NCBI GenBank assembly: GCA_002344215.1
Contig: DDSV01000015.1
Coordinates: 9,496-73,495 of the forward strand
From: Akkermansiaceae bacterium UBA2381
GTDB lineage: Bacteria > Verrucomicrobiota > Verrucomicrobiia > Verrucomicrobiales > DEV007
Direction: 5' to 3'
DNA length: 64,000 nt
Below, one piece after another: positions 25,575 through 34,300 of this stretch. A program made the translations under genes and the position numbers. The notes beneath the pieces were generated by a model. The model was not told the origin of the DNA, searched no databases, and saw nothing but the letters and a program-made list of their open reading frames with translations. Positions within the stretch are counted from its first letter, which is position 1, and each line of letters begins with the position of its first letter.

Positions 25575-27608
25575 CTACCTCAGGGTCAGGGATTCGAGCA
25601 GTTGGTCTAGCTTACGTTTCGCATCGGCTTCTACCGATAGCGCTGACTGCACCGCCTTCGCTGCTTCTTTCAAATCAATCTCGTCCTCCGGCTCGAACGT
25701 GTCCACGTAGCGCGGGATATTGAGATTGAAATCGTTCTCCGCAATTTCCTCCAAGTCGACGATGGCGAAGTAGCGTTTGCGCTGCTCGGGGTCGACGAAC
25801 ATAGCGAGCAGCTCGGCTTCCACCGAATCGACAGCCTCGCGCTCTTTCTGCGCCCGCTCGGCGGCATTGCGAACCTGAGTCTCCATTTTCGCGATGATGT
25901 CATCAAGCCGAGCGAGCCGCTTTTCAAGCTTGTCCCGCTCGGTCTTTTTGAGTTTCGTTCCGTCTTCCTCAGCAAGCTTCGACTTCACAGTAATGCGCTC
26001 AGTGACTTCCTCGCGGACACGAAGACGGATCTCGGTCTGCTCAAAATCGAGTCGGTCCTGAATCTCGCCGTAGAGCCGTTGCTTATGCCCGGGCAGGATT
26101 CGACGCGCTTCCTCGATGTGGCCCCACGCGAGGAGCTGAATGAGAATGCGAAGCAAGTCGTGCGGGAGGAGAATATTCTGGTCCGGGGTTTCGCGATACC
26201 AACCTTCGCGAGCGGCATAGACCATCAGAACCTTGTTTGTGCGGTCGGCGGGTTTATCGCGATTGAAAAAGAGGATGGTGCCGGGAATGGTCGTCCCGTA
26301 AAAGAGGTTATTGGGCAGGACAACGACTGCCTCCAGCAAACAGCCGCGCTCGCCAATGGGATTGCCATTCTTATCGAGCGGCCCCTCGAGAAAACCGCGG
26401 CGGATGAGGTATTCGTCGTCCGGTTTGCGATTCTGGCCGTCTTCCTCCTCGGTCTTTGCCGGTTGCCCGCGAAAGAGAACGCCTTGTGGACAGACAACCC
26501 CGGCCCGACCTTTCTCACCCATCGATGCCACGATGTGCTGGAGGAAAACGAAGTCTCCATTCGAAAAAGGCGGAATCCCGTAGATGAGTCGACCGAAGGG
26601 GTCCACAAACTCCCCCTTGTCGGGAAATTCGAGCTGAGCAGAGCCGTTCTTTTTCAGCACGGCCCGCCCTTTGCCGTCCAGCTTCGGCTTGCCGTTGAGC
26701 CACCAGTTTTCCTCAGAGAACGGGAAATTCGCCGTGACGCGGTCGAACTGCCGGACAGTGGCGGTGTCGTCGCTTAGGAACTTTGGATCTTTGATCGTGT
26801 TGCCCTGCTTCACCTGCGCCATCGAGGCGAGGCCGTGCAGGTGCATGTTGATGTTCGAAATCGCCCAAGTGTTCCAAACACTCTCCTGGCCGAAAAGCCG
26901 GATGTTCGGGAATCCTGCAATTTCCGCCGTGTATTTCGCTCCGTCGATGAGGAATCCCGCCGAGCCGGTCGTGGGATCGTAAAGGCTTTGTCCAGGCTGC
27001 GGCTGAATCATTCGGATGATGATCTCGCGAACCTCGGGGGGCGTGTAGAACTGCCCCGCCGTCGTGCCGCCCTTGTTTTCATCGGCGAACCGTTTGATTA
27101 AATATTCGTAGGCGTCGCCGAGCACATCGGGGGAAACGTTTGAATTGTCCAGCGGGATGTGATCGAGCACGTTCATTGCCGCAACGAGCACTTCCGGCTC
27201 AATGCGCTTGTTTCCAGAGCCATCAGGCGCAGGTTCGTTCCAGCGAACGGAATTGATAATGCCTTTCAGTGGCTGATTTGCCTCGGCGATGGCATTCACC
27301 GCATCGTTCAGTCGCTCGTTCTTCTCACTCGTTTCCGCGTTGCGAACATCGCTCCAAAAGCACCCTGGCGGGATGATGAAGTCGTGACCCTCGGCACGCA
27401 TGCGCTCCATCTGCTTGTCGCTCGGCTCGGAGCCATAGGTGTCAGCGAACTCACGAACACGGTTTCCCGTCTCCCATTCGTAGTTGTCCGAAAGCCGTTT
27501 GAAGAACAAGAGGGAGAGAATGTAAGCCTTGTAGTCTTCCACCTTGCCGCGCAGGCCCGTATCGGCCATTCCCCAGAGGAGATTCCCAAGTTGTTGTTTC
27601 GAGAGCAT
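25575..27608 (-). CDS. hsdM: Type I restriction enzyme methyltransferase subunit HsdM
   Basis: 677 residues, somewhat longer than the usual 500-550. An N-terminal helical HsdM domain (about 8-150) precedes the N6-adenine methyltransferase core: GQFYTPPEVREII, AdoMet motif DPTTGSAGFL (211-220) and catalytic NFPF (294-297), a known variant of NPPF/Y. After the core, a C-terminal charged helical part (about 520-640) looks like a coiled coil and explains the extra length. It modifies host DNA with HsdS and forms the core for HsdR. It is the first gene of the hsdM-hsdS unit at the right edge of the island. Confidence 0.95.
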   Translation of the reverse strand: MLSKQQLGNLLWGMADTGLRGKVEDYKAYILSLLFFKRLSDNYEWETGNRVREFADTYGSEPSDKQMERMRAEGHDFIIPPGCFWSDVRNAETSEKNERLNDAVNAIAEANQPLKGIINSVRWNEPAPDGSGNKRIEPEVLVAAMNVLDHIPLDNSNVSPDVLGDAYEYLIKRFADENKGGTTAGQFYTPPEVREIIIRMIQPQPGQSLYDPTTGSAGFLIDGAKYTAEIAGFPNIRLFGQESVWNTWAISNINMHLHGLASMAQVKQGNTIKDPKFLSDDTATVRQFDRVTANFPFSEENWWLNGKPKLDGKGRAVLKKNGSAQLEFPDKGEFVDPFGRLIYGIPPFSNGDFVFLQHIVASMGEKGRAGVVCPQGVLFRGQPAKTEEEDGQNRKPDDEYLIRRGFLEGPLDKNGNPIGERGCLLEAVVVLPNNLFYGTTIPGTILFFNRDKPADRTNKVLMVYAAREGWYRETPDQNILLPHDLLRILIQLLAWGHIEEARRILPGHKQRLYGEIQDRLDFEQTEIRLRVREEVTERITVKSKLAEEDGTKLKKTERDKLEKRLARLDDIIAKMETQVRNAAERAQKEREAVDSVEAELLAMFVDPEQRKRYFAIVDLEEIAENDFNLNIPRYVDTFEPEDEIDLKEAAKAVQSALSVEADAKRKLDQLLESLTLR

Positions 27609-27829
27609 AAAATCGGGTCAATTTAGAGGATTAGAGCAATATGGCGAACAGAGCTCGGAATGGGGTCGCGAGTTATGCCCACATCCCGCCAAACGCCCAG
27701 ATTGGTGGTGGAATCCTTCGATGGCGACTTGGCGGTGCGGGACACGTGGCATGGGCGTCAGGTTTATAACGTTCGCGGGAGCTCACCGCAACGACCGAAC
27801 GGGAAAAACACGTCGTGGCCACCTTTTAC

Positions 27830-27845
27830 CCCACTCCCTCCACCC
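27830..27845 (+). repeat. Partial copy of the tRNA-Ser 3' end at the right edge of the island
   Basis: CCCACTCCCTCC (27830-27841) equals tRNA bases 18035-18046, and the next bases ACC compare with GCC. It is the only other copy I found, and it lies in the 237-base gap between the hsdM start and the next host gene. A C-rich 12-mer can match by chance, so this is suggestive only. Confidence 0.4.
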
Positions 27846-28283
27846 TCACTCCTCCGGCAACTCCAGCGGTCGCTTCTCTGCTCTCCGCCGGATCCAGTCG
27901 ACCGCGCGGTGAAGAGGCTTTCGCCGGATCAACCAGACTTCAAAACGCCGTTTTCCGGGAAAATTCAGGAGGAGAATCCCGACGACCAGAGTCAAAATCC
28001 CCTGTCCCGGGGTTAGGAACATAATGAGGCCTCCCAATACAAGCACGCCCCCAAGGAGGTTTTTCAGAATTAGAAACGAGATCCGCAGCATCGGGTGCCG
28101 GTGTCGCATCCATTCGGCCGCCTCACTGTTTTCCAGAAAGTAATCGTGGGGCAGACGACGAATCAGCATGGGAACGGCGAAGGCGCTGACGATGATGGTT
28201 GCCAGGGAAATGCCTCCTATCCAGACAAAGAGATCCTCCCGGTGACTCAGCCACTCCCACTGTTGATGAAGCCAGTCCATCAT
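27846..28283 (-). CDS. Small PGPGW-type membrane protein
   Basis: 145 residues from the ATG at 28283; the frame is open for 69 more codons, but these overlap nuoC and are shadow. Three hydrophobic segments are visible (about 18-40, 72-90, 92-112). The stretch LTPGQGILTLVVGILLLNFPGKRRFEVWL (key part TPGQGILTL and LLNFPGKR) is the pattern of the putative transmembrane protein family PGPGW. Function is unknown. It lies 29 bases after nuoC on the same strand, so it may be the third gene of the nuoBC unit. Confidence 0.75.
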   Translation of the reverse strand: MMDWLHQQWEWLSHREDLFVWIGGISLATIIVSAFAVPMLIRRLPHDYFLENSEAAEWMRHRHPMLRISFLILKNLLGGVLVLGGLIMFLTPGQGILTLVVGILLLNFPGKRRFEVWLIRRKPLHRAVDWIRRRAEKRPLELPEE

Positions 28284-28312
28284 CTGATTGTTCCGTCCGG
28301 GAAGGATCGGAA

Positions 28313-28882
28313 TCAATCCATTTCGCGGGAGCGAGGTTCGCGATGGACGGTGCTGGCCGAAGTCGGCGACGTGACGAACGGGCCGCCGGCGAGGGGGGCA
28401 CGATCGGTAAAGGCCACATCGGGCATCTCGCTGGGACGCCCGGCGAGCGGGAAGTCTTTGCGCAGCGGGAAATAAGGATATCCCTCCCACATCAGGATGC
28501 GGCGGTGATCGGCGAGTCCGTTGAACTCGATCCCCATCATGTCGTAGATTTCGCGCTCGTGCCAGCCGGCGGTGGGCCAGAGGTCGGAGACGGAATCGGC
28601 CTTGTCATCCTCGGCCATCTTGTATTTGATGCGGAGATGGTGGTGGGCTCCGTTACCAAGGGCGTAGAGCTCGTAGACCAGCTCCCAGCGGGGCTCCTCT
28701 CCGAGATGATCAAGGCTGCTGACATCGATGAGGTAGTCAAAACCCAGTTCGTCGCGGCAGTATTTGATGACCTCCTTCGCCTTCGCTTTTTCGACGATCA
28801 CGGTTTGTTCTCCGCGAAATTCCACGGTGTCGAGAATGGCTCCGCTGAAACGGTCCTTGAGAATGGAGAGAATGGAGGTCAT
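28313..28882 (-). CDS. nuoC: NADH-quinone oxidoreductase subunit C (NuoC)
   Basis: 189 residues. The subunit C (30 kDa) signature is clear: WHEREIYDMMGIEFNGLADHRRILM (key part EREIYDMMGI, DHRRILM), followed by YPYFPLRKDFP. The N-terminal part GFDYLIDVSSLDHLG also fits. NuoC is part of the hydrophilic arm of complex I. The last 35 residues form a Ser/Thr/Pro-rich extension. nuoB lies 20 bases upstream. nuoA and nuoD are not next to it, so the pair is split from the rest of complex I. Confidence 0.94.
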   Translation of the reverse strand: MTSILSILKDRFSGAILDTVEFRGEQTVIVEKAKAKEVIKYCRDELGFDYLIDVSSLDHLGEEPRWELVYELYALGNGAHHHLRIKYKMAEDDKADSVSDLWPTAGWHEREIYDMMGIEFNGLADHRRILMWEGYPYFPLRKDFPLAGRPSEMPDVAFTDRAPLAGGPFVTSPTSASTVHREPRSREMD

Positions 28883-28902
28883 GGGAGTGAGGCGGGAGGG
28901 GA

Positions 28903-29427
28903 TTAGACTGCCTTTTCCGTTTTGAAATGGGCCACAGAGGAACCTTCCTTCGAAATTTTGTCCTGAAGCCGCATGAGGCCCTCAAGCACGGCCTCGGGGC
29001 GGGGAGGACAGCCGGAAATATAAACATCGACCGGGATGAGATTATCGATGCCCTGGAGGACCGCGTAGCTGCGATACATCCCGCCGGAGGAGGCGCACGC
29101 GCCCATGGCGATGCACCACTTCGGCTCGGGCATCTGATCCCAGATTCGTTTTACCGCGAGGGCCATCTTGTAGGTCACGGTGCCGGCGACGATCATCACG
29201 TCGCTCTGGCGGGGGGAGAAGCGCATCACTTCGGCTCCGAAGCGGGCGATATCGAAGCGGGAGGCTCCCGAGGCCATCAGTTCGATCGCACAACAGGCCA
29301 GTCCCATCGGCATGGGCCAGAGCGAGTTTTTGCGCATCCAGTTGATCGCCGCATCGGTCTTGGTGAAGATGATGTTCCCCTCGATTTTAGAATCGTAGGC
29401 GGCATGTTGCTCGATCGTCTCCGGCAT
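28903..29427 (-). CDS. nuoB: NADH-quinone oxidoreductase subunit B (NuoB)
   Basis: 174 residues from the ATG at 29427 (MPETIEQHA); the longer frame has 33 more residues unlike the family. The four ligands of the N2 [4Fe-4S] cluster are present: adjacent C45 and C46 in MGLACCAIE, C111 in MGACASSGG and C140 in YISGCPPRPE. NuoB carries the last cluster before the quinone. The protein belongs to complex I rather than to a hydrogenase small subunit, as nuoC follows. A CRP-type palindrome sits 68 bases upstream of the start. Confidence 0.95.
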   Translation of the reverse strand: MPETIEQHAAYDSKIEGNIIFTKTDAAINWMRKNSLWPMPMGLACCAIELMASGASRFDIARFGAEVMRFSPRQSDVMIVAGTVTYKMALAVKRIWDQMPEPKWCIAMGACASSGGMYRSYAVLQGIDNLIPVDVYISGCPPRPEAVLEGLMRLQDKISKEGSSVAHFKTEKAV

Positions 29428-29494
29428 GGTCTTTCCTCTGGTTTGGGTCGGTTCCCTAGAGGTTACGTCTCGAAAAGAGCGGAGCAAGGGGGGA

Positions 29495-29512
29495 TTGTGA
29501 AAAATTTCACAA
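29495..29512. promoter_or_regulatory. CRP/FNR-type palindrome upstream of nuoBC
   Basis: TTGTGAAAAATTTCACAA is an 8-bp inverted repeat around AA and fits TGTGA-N6-TCACA exactly (29496-29511), the consensus of CRP-family regulators. The centre is 76 bases upstream of the nuoB ATG. The gap 29428-29577 holds no other gene. Occupancy and regulator identity are not shown. Confidence 0.55.
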
Positions 29513-29577
29513 GGAAATAGGGCCATGAAACGGGCATTTCAGACAATTTTCACCCCAAACCAAACCCGGGGGCAAAA

Positions 29578-31122
29578 TCACTCCGGTTTCCAGTCCAATC
29601 GGTAGAGGTCGGTGCGACGCTGCTTGAGGTTCCGAACGCTGCCGTAGCTGTGAAGATCGGTGAGATCATGCAGATCAACGTCCGCGATGAGGGTTGTCTC
29701 GGTATTCGTCGTCGCCTCGGCCACAATCGCCTTGTTGGGGAATGCAAAGTCGCTGGGGGAAAACACGGCGGACTGGGCGTACTGAATGTCCATATTGACG
29801 ACCTTGGGGAGGTTTCCGACACTGCCGGCGATCACGACATAACATTCATTCTCGATGGCGCGGGCCTGGGCACAGTAGCGGACGCGATGATAGCCGGGTG
29901 AGGTGTCCGTGCAGAAGGGAACAAAAAGAATCTGCACACCCTGGTCCGCGAGGATGCGGCCGAGTTCCGGGAACTCGACATCGTAGCAGATCAGCATCGC
30001 GATTTTTCCCGCGTCGGTGTCGAAAACGCGGACGAGGTCGCCGCCTGTCATTCCCCAGTCCTTTTCCTCGCTCGGGGTGATGTGAATCTTAAACTGTTTC
30101 TCGTAGCTCCCGTCGCGACGGCAGAGGTAAACCACGTTGTGGAGCCGGTTGTCCTGATAAAAGGGCATGCTCCCGGTGATGATGTTGATGTTGTATTCGA
30201 CCGCCTTCTGCACGAAAAATTCGCGAATCTCATCGGTCAATCCGGCGAGCTTGCGGATCGCTCCGGGGGCCCCGTCGGCGTTGAACGGCGCCATGAGCGG
30301 GGCATTGATGTATTCGGGAAAGCAGATGAAATCGGCCTTGTAGCCGCTTACCGCATCAATGAAAAACTCGATCTGGTCGAAAAATGACTGCACACTTGCG
30401 ATGCTCCGCATTTGCAACTGCACCACTCCAAGTCGCACGAAGGAGCGCTGCCCGAAACGCTGCTCCTTCGGCTGGTAATAGATGTTGTTCCACTGCAGCA
30501 GGGTCGCATAGGCCTTCGACTCGGTGTCGCTGCGGAGGTAGTTCGTGAGGACCTTTTTGACGTGGAAATCGTTGCTGAGCTGGAAGGTCATGACGGGGTC
30601 ATAGATCTCCTTCCGCTTCACTCCGTCGATGTACTGGCGCGGCGTGAGGTCCTTGTGCTTGCTGTAGTTCGGCATGCGACCTCCGGCGATGATAGCGCGG
30701 AGATTCAACTGCTCGCAGACCTCTTTTCGCGCATCATAGAGACGCCGGCCGAGGCGCAGGCCCTGATACTCGGGGTCGACGCAGACTTCAATTCCGTAAA
30801 GGACGTCCCCGTCGGGATCGTGCGTGGAAAAGGTGAATCCGCCGGTGATCTGGTCGTAGGTGTGGCTGTCGCCGAACTTCTGGTAGTCCACGATCAGCGC
30901 AAACGCGAAAGCCACAATCTTCCCGTGGTTCTCCACCCCGATCTGGCCTTCGGGGAATCGCTGGAGGAGCCTGAGATACGCCTCTTCGCTCCAGCTCGAG
31001 TTGATGCGCGCGTAGAGGCCTTCGGAAATGCGGCGGACATCGGCGGCATCTTCGGGTCGGAGAGGCCGCACCACCAGTTGGTGGATGGAAGCATCGGGGG
31101 AGTCACTCGCGGGTTCAGTCAT
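29578..31122 (-). CDS. GNAT N-acetyltransferase fused to a nitrilase-type C-N hydrolase
   Basis: 514 residues. Residues about 14-190 are a GNAT domain: the acetyl-CoA loop lies in EYQGLRLGRRLYDARKEV (Q/R-x-x-G-x-x-L). Residues about 220-505 are a nitrilase-superfamily hydrolase with the Glu-Lys-Cys triad: E in CFPEYINAP, K in EEKDWGMTGG (or the nearby KIHITPSEEK) and C in MLICYDVEFPELGR. The superfamily acts on amides and nitriles. This two-domain form is found in many bacteria, and its substrate is unknown. It ends 51 bases upstream of the CRP-type palindrome on the same strand, but a separate unit is likely. Confidence 0.9.
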   Translation of the reverse strand: MTEPASDSPDASIHQLVVRPLRPEDAADVRRISEGLYARINSSWSEEAYLRLLQRFPEGQIGVENHGKIVAFAFALIVDYQKFGDSHTYDQITGGFTFSTHDPDGDVLYGIEVCVDPEYQGLRLGRRLYDARKEVCEQLNLRAIIAGGRMPNYSKHKDLTPRQYIDGVKRKEIYDPVMTFQLSNDFHVKKVLTNYLRSDTESKAYATLLQWNNIYYQPKEQRFGQRSFVRLGVVQLQMRSIASVQSFFDQIEFFIDAVSGYKADFICFPEYINAPLMAPFNADGAPGAIRKLAGLTDEIREFFVQKAVEYNINIITGSMPFYQDNRLHNVVYLCRRDGSYEKQFKIHITPSEEKDWGMTGGDLVRVFDTDAGKIAMLICYDVEFPELGRILADQGVQILFVPFCTDTSPGYHRVRYCAQARAIENECYVVIAGSVGNLPKVVNMDIQYAQSAVFSPSDFAFPNKAIVAEATTNTETTLIADVDLHDLTDLHSYGSVRNLKQRRTDLYRLDWKPE

Positions 31123-31222
31123 ATCGGGCCCAGCTTAGCCCAGATTTTCAAGAATGCGGCGGTAGACTTCCTCGAGATCCTCTCCGAAATTGAACGCTAA
31201 GGGAAGGCACCCCAGATCCCGC

Positions 31223-32650
31223 CTATTCGCCGGGAATCGCCGCTCCTTGATAAGGTTTAGGAGTGCGGCCCTTTCCCTTCGCGCCGCTCTTCCCGCCCTT
31301 CTTCTCTCGAAGTGATGGTGGTTTCGCCGGATCAAAGTCCGGATTGGGCACGGGAAACTGGGCGTGCACTTCCTCAAGATAATCGTCCAGGCGCGCTTTC
31401 ATTTCGCTGGCTTTCTCCGGCTGGGACGGGGCGAGATCATTGGACTCTCCGACGTCACGGGATAGGTCGTAGAGCTGCAGGGAGTCTTCTTCGTAGAAAT
31501 GGAGCAGTTTGTAGTCGCCCAGCATCAGGGCGGTGTGTGGCGTGTCTCCCTGATAGTGGGGGAAATGGAAGACCAGTTCCTCGCGCGGACGTTTTACCGG
31601 CGTGGTTCCGCCTCGCAGTAGGGAGGTGATTGATCCTCCCTCGATTTCCCGGGGCAGGGCCTGCGTGACTCCCGCCCATTCGCAGAATGTCGGAAAGAAA
31701 TCATAACCGACGACCCGCTCGTGGCACCAGGAGTCGGGAGCGACCCCTGGTCCACGGACGATGAGCGGCACCCGGATTCCTCCCTCCCAGACACCGCCCT
31801 TGCCTCCTCTCAGCGTTCTGCGGGTCGACCCACCGTTGTCGGACATATAGAGAACGTAGGTGTTTTCCTTGAGCATCAGCGCCTCGAGTTTGTTGAGCAA
31901 TTCGCCGACACCACGGTCAAGGTCCTCGCTGATGGCGGCCATGCCGATCTCCTTTTCATTCCCGCCGGGAAGCAAGGCGGAGTATTTTTCGATGAGGGCC
32001 TTGGTGGCATTCTCCGGATAGTGGAGAGCGTTATAGGACATCTGGATGAAAAAAGGCTTCCCCGCCTTTTTGCTTTTCTCCATGAAGGCGACGGCGCGCT
32101 CGTTCATCCCGAAGATGTCGACGGTGTTCGGCTCGACATGGGGAGCAGCCGCCTCGTTGCCGGTATCGCCATCGCTCTCGTTATAGCCGTGCGAGGCGGG
32201 ACCACCTCCTCCGATATGCCATTTTCCATAATGGGCAGTCGCGTAGCCGGCGGACTGGAGCAGCTCACCGACGGTTGTTTCTTCAGCCTCGATGTTCTTT
32301 CGAATCCGCGGCTCGACGAGTTTGAATCCCACTTCCGGCGGAGCTGCCTTGGTCCAATGGCATTGCGCGGGACTCTTACCGGTCTGCAGGCTGATGCGGG
32401 TGGGCGAACAAACCGAGGCCGGTGAATACGCCTGACTGAAACGCATCCCCTCGCCGGCGAGCCGGGCGATATTCGGCGTTTCAATCACCGCACTGGCCGA
32501 GTCGGGCATGTCCGGGTGCATCCGGCAGGAGAGCCCGTTCCACGCCTGATCGTCGGAGAGGAGAAAAAGGATGTTCGGTTTGGCGGTGGGAGCCGCCAAG
32601 AGGGCGGACGCGCCGAAAAAAGCGCAGCAGATGAGAAAGGATCGTTTCAT
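31223..32650 (-). CDS. Secreted sulfatase (type I, formylglycine-dependent)
   Basis: 475 residues with a signal peptide (MKRSFLICCAFFGASALLAA). The alkaline-phosphatase-fold start PNILFLLSDDQAW contains the two metal-binding Asp. The activation motif C81-S-P-T-R85 is the CxPxR form that is converted to formylglycine by a separate enzyme. HYGKWHIGG and MSDNGGSTR are further active-site parts. It should remove sulfate from exported or environmental sulfated glycans. The C-terminal 30 residues are Lys/Gly-rich. No sulfatase-maturing enzyme is in view. It is last in a run of three secreted-protein genes. Confidence 0.93.
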   Translation of the reverse strand: MKRSFLICCAFFGASALLAAPTAKPNILFLLSDDQAWNGLSCRMHPDMPDSASAVIETPNIARLAGEGMRFSQAYSPASVCSPTRISLQTGKSPAQCHWTKAAPPEVGFKLVEPRIRKNIEAEETTVGELLQSAGYATAHYGKWHIGGGGPASHGYNESDGDTGNEAAAPHVEPNTVDIFGMNERAVAFMEKSKKAGKPFFIQMSYNALHYPENATKALIEKYSALLPGGNEKEIGMAAISEDLDRGVGELLNKLEALMLKENTYVLYMSDNGGSTRRTLRGGKGGVWEGGIRVPLIVRGPGVAPDSWCHERVVGYDFFPTFCEWAGVTQALPREIEGGSITSLLRGGTTPVKRPREELVFHFPHYQGDTPHTALMLGDYKLLHFYEEDSLQLYDLSRDVGESNDLAPSQPEKASEMKARLDDYLEEVHAQFPVPNPDFDPAKPPSLREKKGGKSGAKGKGRTPKPYQGAAIPGE

Positions 32651-32682
32651 GATGTCGTGGTGGGTGCGGGCAAGCGGTCGGT

Positions 32683-34293
32683 TCAGCGCGGCCTCGGTTT
32701 TCCTTCCGGTTCGCCCGGGGACTCTCCCGACCGGGCGTAAATAACACTCAGATCAGCCGTCGCGAGGATTCTGCCGTCCATCGCCGCGAGGAGAGCTTCG
32801 CGATCGACGTTCGACGCCGGGACCGTAAAATCGGGTTCGGCGGAGAGAGCGTAGAGGTGAAGCACATAAGTTTTGTCGCCCGGCCCTTTGGAATGAGGAG
32901 GTTCATAACCGGTCTCACCGCGGAATCCGACTCCCGTTTCGCCGATTCCCTCCGCGTTTTTTGGGAGACTTGTCAGGGTTCCTGGAATGTTCCACATGAC
33001 CCAGTAACTCTTCACCTCATTGTCAGGCGCGAGGTGATCCATGATGAGAGCGTAACTCATCGTCCCCGCAGGAGCGCCCGACCAGGTGAGAGGCAAGGTC
33101 GAGCCCGCCCCGTCGCCGGTGTATTCCATGGGCAGGCGGCCGTCGGCGGCGACATCAGGACTGATTAGGATGAAGCCTGTGCTATTTTCCGCTTTTCGAG
33201 GGGGAGGCGTATCGCGCTGGCCGGGACCGCGTTTGCGGGGGCCACCCTTCTTCCCCTTTCCTCCGCTACCATCGGGGCGAAGCGAATAAACCTCCGTCGT
33301 TACTCCATCGCTTCCGTTATCGAATTCGAAGGGGAAGGTTCCATCCGAACCCAATCGATAGCGAATTGACCGCTTCCCGCCGTCGACTTCATAGCTCAAT
33401 TGCCAGGCATCCTCCGCGGTCTTCTCGAACCCGGTGATCTCCGCCCCGCGCAGAGCCGGGAGCGCCTCACGGACCGGCTGGGCGCGGGGCTGCGGATCAA
33501 CCTGCCCTTCGACCTCAGCGACCTCGCCGTGAAAGCCGGCGAAGACGTAGGGATATTTCGCCGCCGCGTGGTAGTGATAGCCGGGCGTGGCTCGACCGAG
33601 CGCGTCGTGATCGTGCCCGTGGCATTCGTCGAGGCTCTCAGGTTCCGCGCCGTCTGCCTCGGTCAACCCGAGTAAGGGATAGCCGTCGAGCGCGTAGGCG
33701 ACGGGCTTGCCTTTGCCCACGACGGACTCGAGATGCACCGGGGTGATGTGGTAGTGATAGTCATCTGCCCGCCCGCAGTGGCCGCCCCACTGATCGAGTT
33801 CGCCGATCTCATACGAGACTTCACCACGATTGTTCTGCGGATTAAAAATCGGGATACCATTGACCGCGATGGCGATGGCTCCGCGCAAAAAGCGACCGTC
33901 TATCATGGCGGGCTCGGCTGCGGGCACCGGCTTCAGGGGAACCCGCCAGGCATTCTCGCCGACATAGCCTTGTGGCAAGGGGACCTGCTGCTGCCAGGCC
34001 GTGATGCCGACCATTATGTTGTGATCGGGGAGTCCGTTTCCTTCCACGAAGAAGTAGTCCTCATCCCACGAGAGACCAAGCCGCCCCTGGAAAGGAGCAA
34101 AGGCCGCGGCAGTCACCGGCAGCGTGCCGCCGGGCCGGTCGAGGGTTCTTTCCCCGGGGAACGAGGCGCTAAAGGGTTTCAGGACCGGGGTGATCGCCGC
34201 GAGCGCGAGGGGAATCAGGACGGTCGTCACGAGGACGATACCGATACCCAGGAGGGCGTGAAGAAGAGCCGTTAGGCGGGATGAGTGTTTCAT
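32683..34293 (-). CDS. YHYH-domain protein fused to a PEBP-like domain
   Basis: 536 residues with an N-terminal signal or anchor (about 8-34). Residues about 75-300 form a YHYH domain: GGHCGRADDYHYHITP, then DECHGHDHD and PGYHYHAAAKYPY, with the histidine pairs for which the family is named. Residues about 370-525 match phosphatidylethanolamine-binding proteins (PEBP): LTWSGAPAGTMSYALIMDH, WVMWNIPG, GYEPPHSKGPGDKTYVLHLYAL (shortened). The His-rich region may bind metal ions (inference). It lies between a small secreted protein (8 bases) and the sulfatase (32 bases), all on the same strand. Confidence 0.88.
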   Translation of the reverse strand: MKHSSRLTALLHALLGIGIVLVTTVLIPLALAAITPVLKPFSASFPGERTLDRPGGTLPVTAAAFAPFQGRLGLSWDEDYFFVEGNGLPDHNIMVGITAWQQQVPLPQGYVGENAWRVPLKPVPAAEPAMIDGRFLRGAIAIAVNGIPIFNPQNNRGEVSYEIGELDQWGGHCGRADDYHYHITPVHLESVVGKGKPVAYALDGYPLLGLTEADGAEPESLDECHGHDHDALGRATPGYHYHAAAKYPYVFAGFHGEVAEVEGQVDPQPRAQPVREALPALRGAEITGFEKTAEDAWQLSYEVDGGKRSIRYRLGSDGTFPFEFDNGSDGVTTEVYSLRPDGSGGKGKKGGPRKRGPGQRDTPPPRKAENSTGFILISPDVAADGRLPMEYTGDGAGSTLPLTWSGAPAGTMSYALIMDHLAPDNEVKSYWVMWNIPGTLTSLPKNAEGIGETGVGFRGETGYEPPHSKGPGDKTYVLHLYALSAEPDFTVPASNVDREALLAAMDGRILATADLSVIYARSGESPGEPEGKPRPR

Positions 34294-34300
34294 GGTAATG

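Larger units (their letters stand above)
18032..27845. mobile_element. Putative genomic island: type I R-M plus toxin-antitoxin, in tRNA-Ser
   Basis: The block from the tRNA 3' end to 27845 holds only defence-type genes (hsdM, hsdS, hsdR, HigBA-like, a YgjP-type peptidase, a 70-residue unknown). The left edge is the tRNA-Ser 3' end. At the right edge, just past the end of the intergenic gap after hsdM, CCCACTCCCTCC (27830-27841) repeats 12 bases of the tRNA tail, and a full 19-bp copy is at 18178. There is no integrase or transposase, so the element is either decayed or moved by enzymes acting from elsewhere. The gene content is solid; the integration history is inference. Confidence 0.55.

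Noticed and set aside
31135..31377. 80-codon minus-strand frame between the sulfatase and GNAT-nitrilase genes
   Set aside because: Most of it lies inside the sulfatase gene in another phase. The last 20 codons in the gap look protein-like (EDLEEVYRRIL) but are too short to support a gene.
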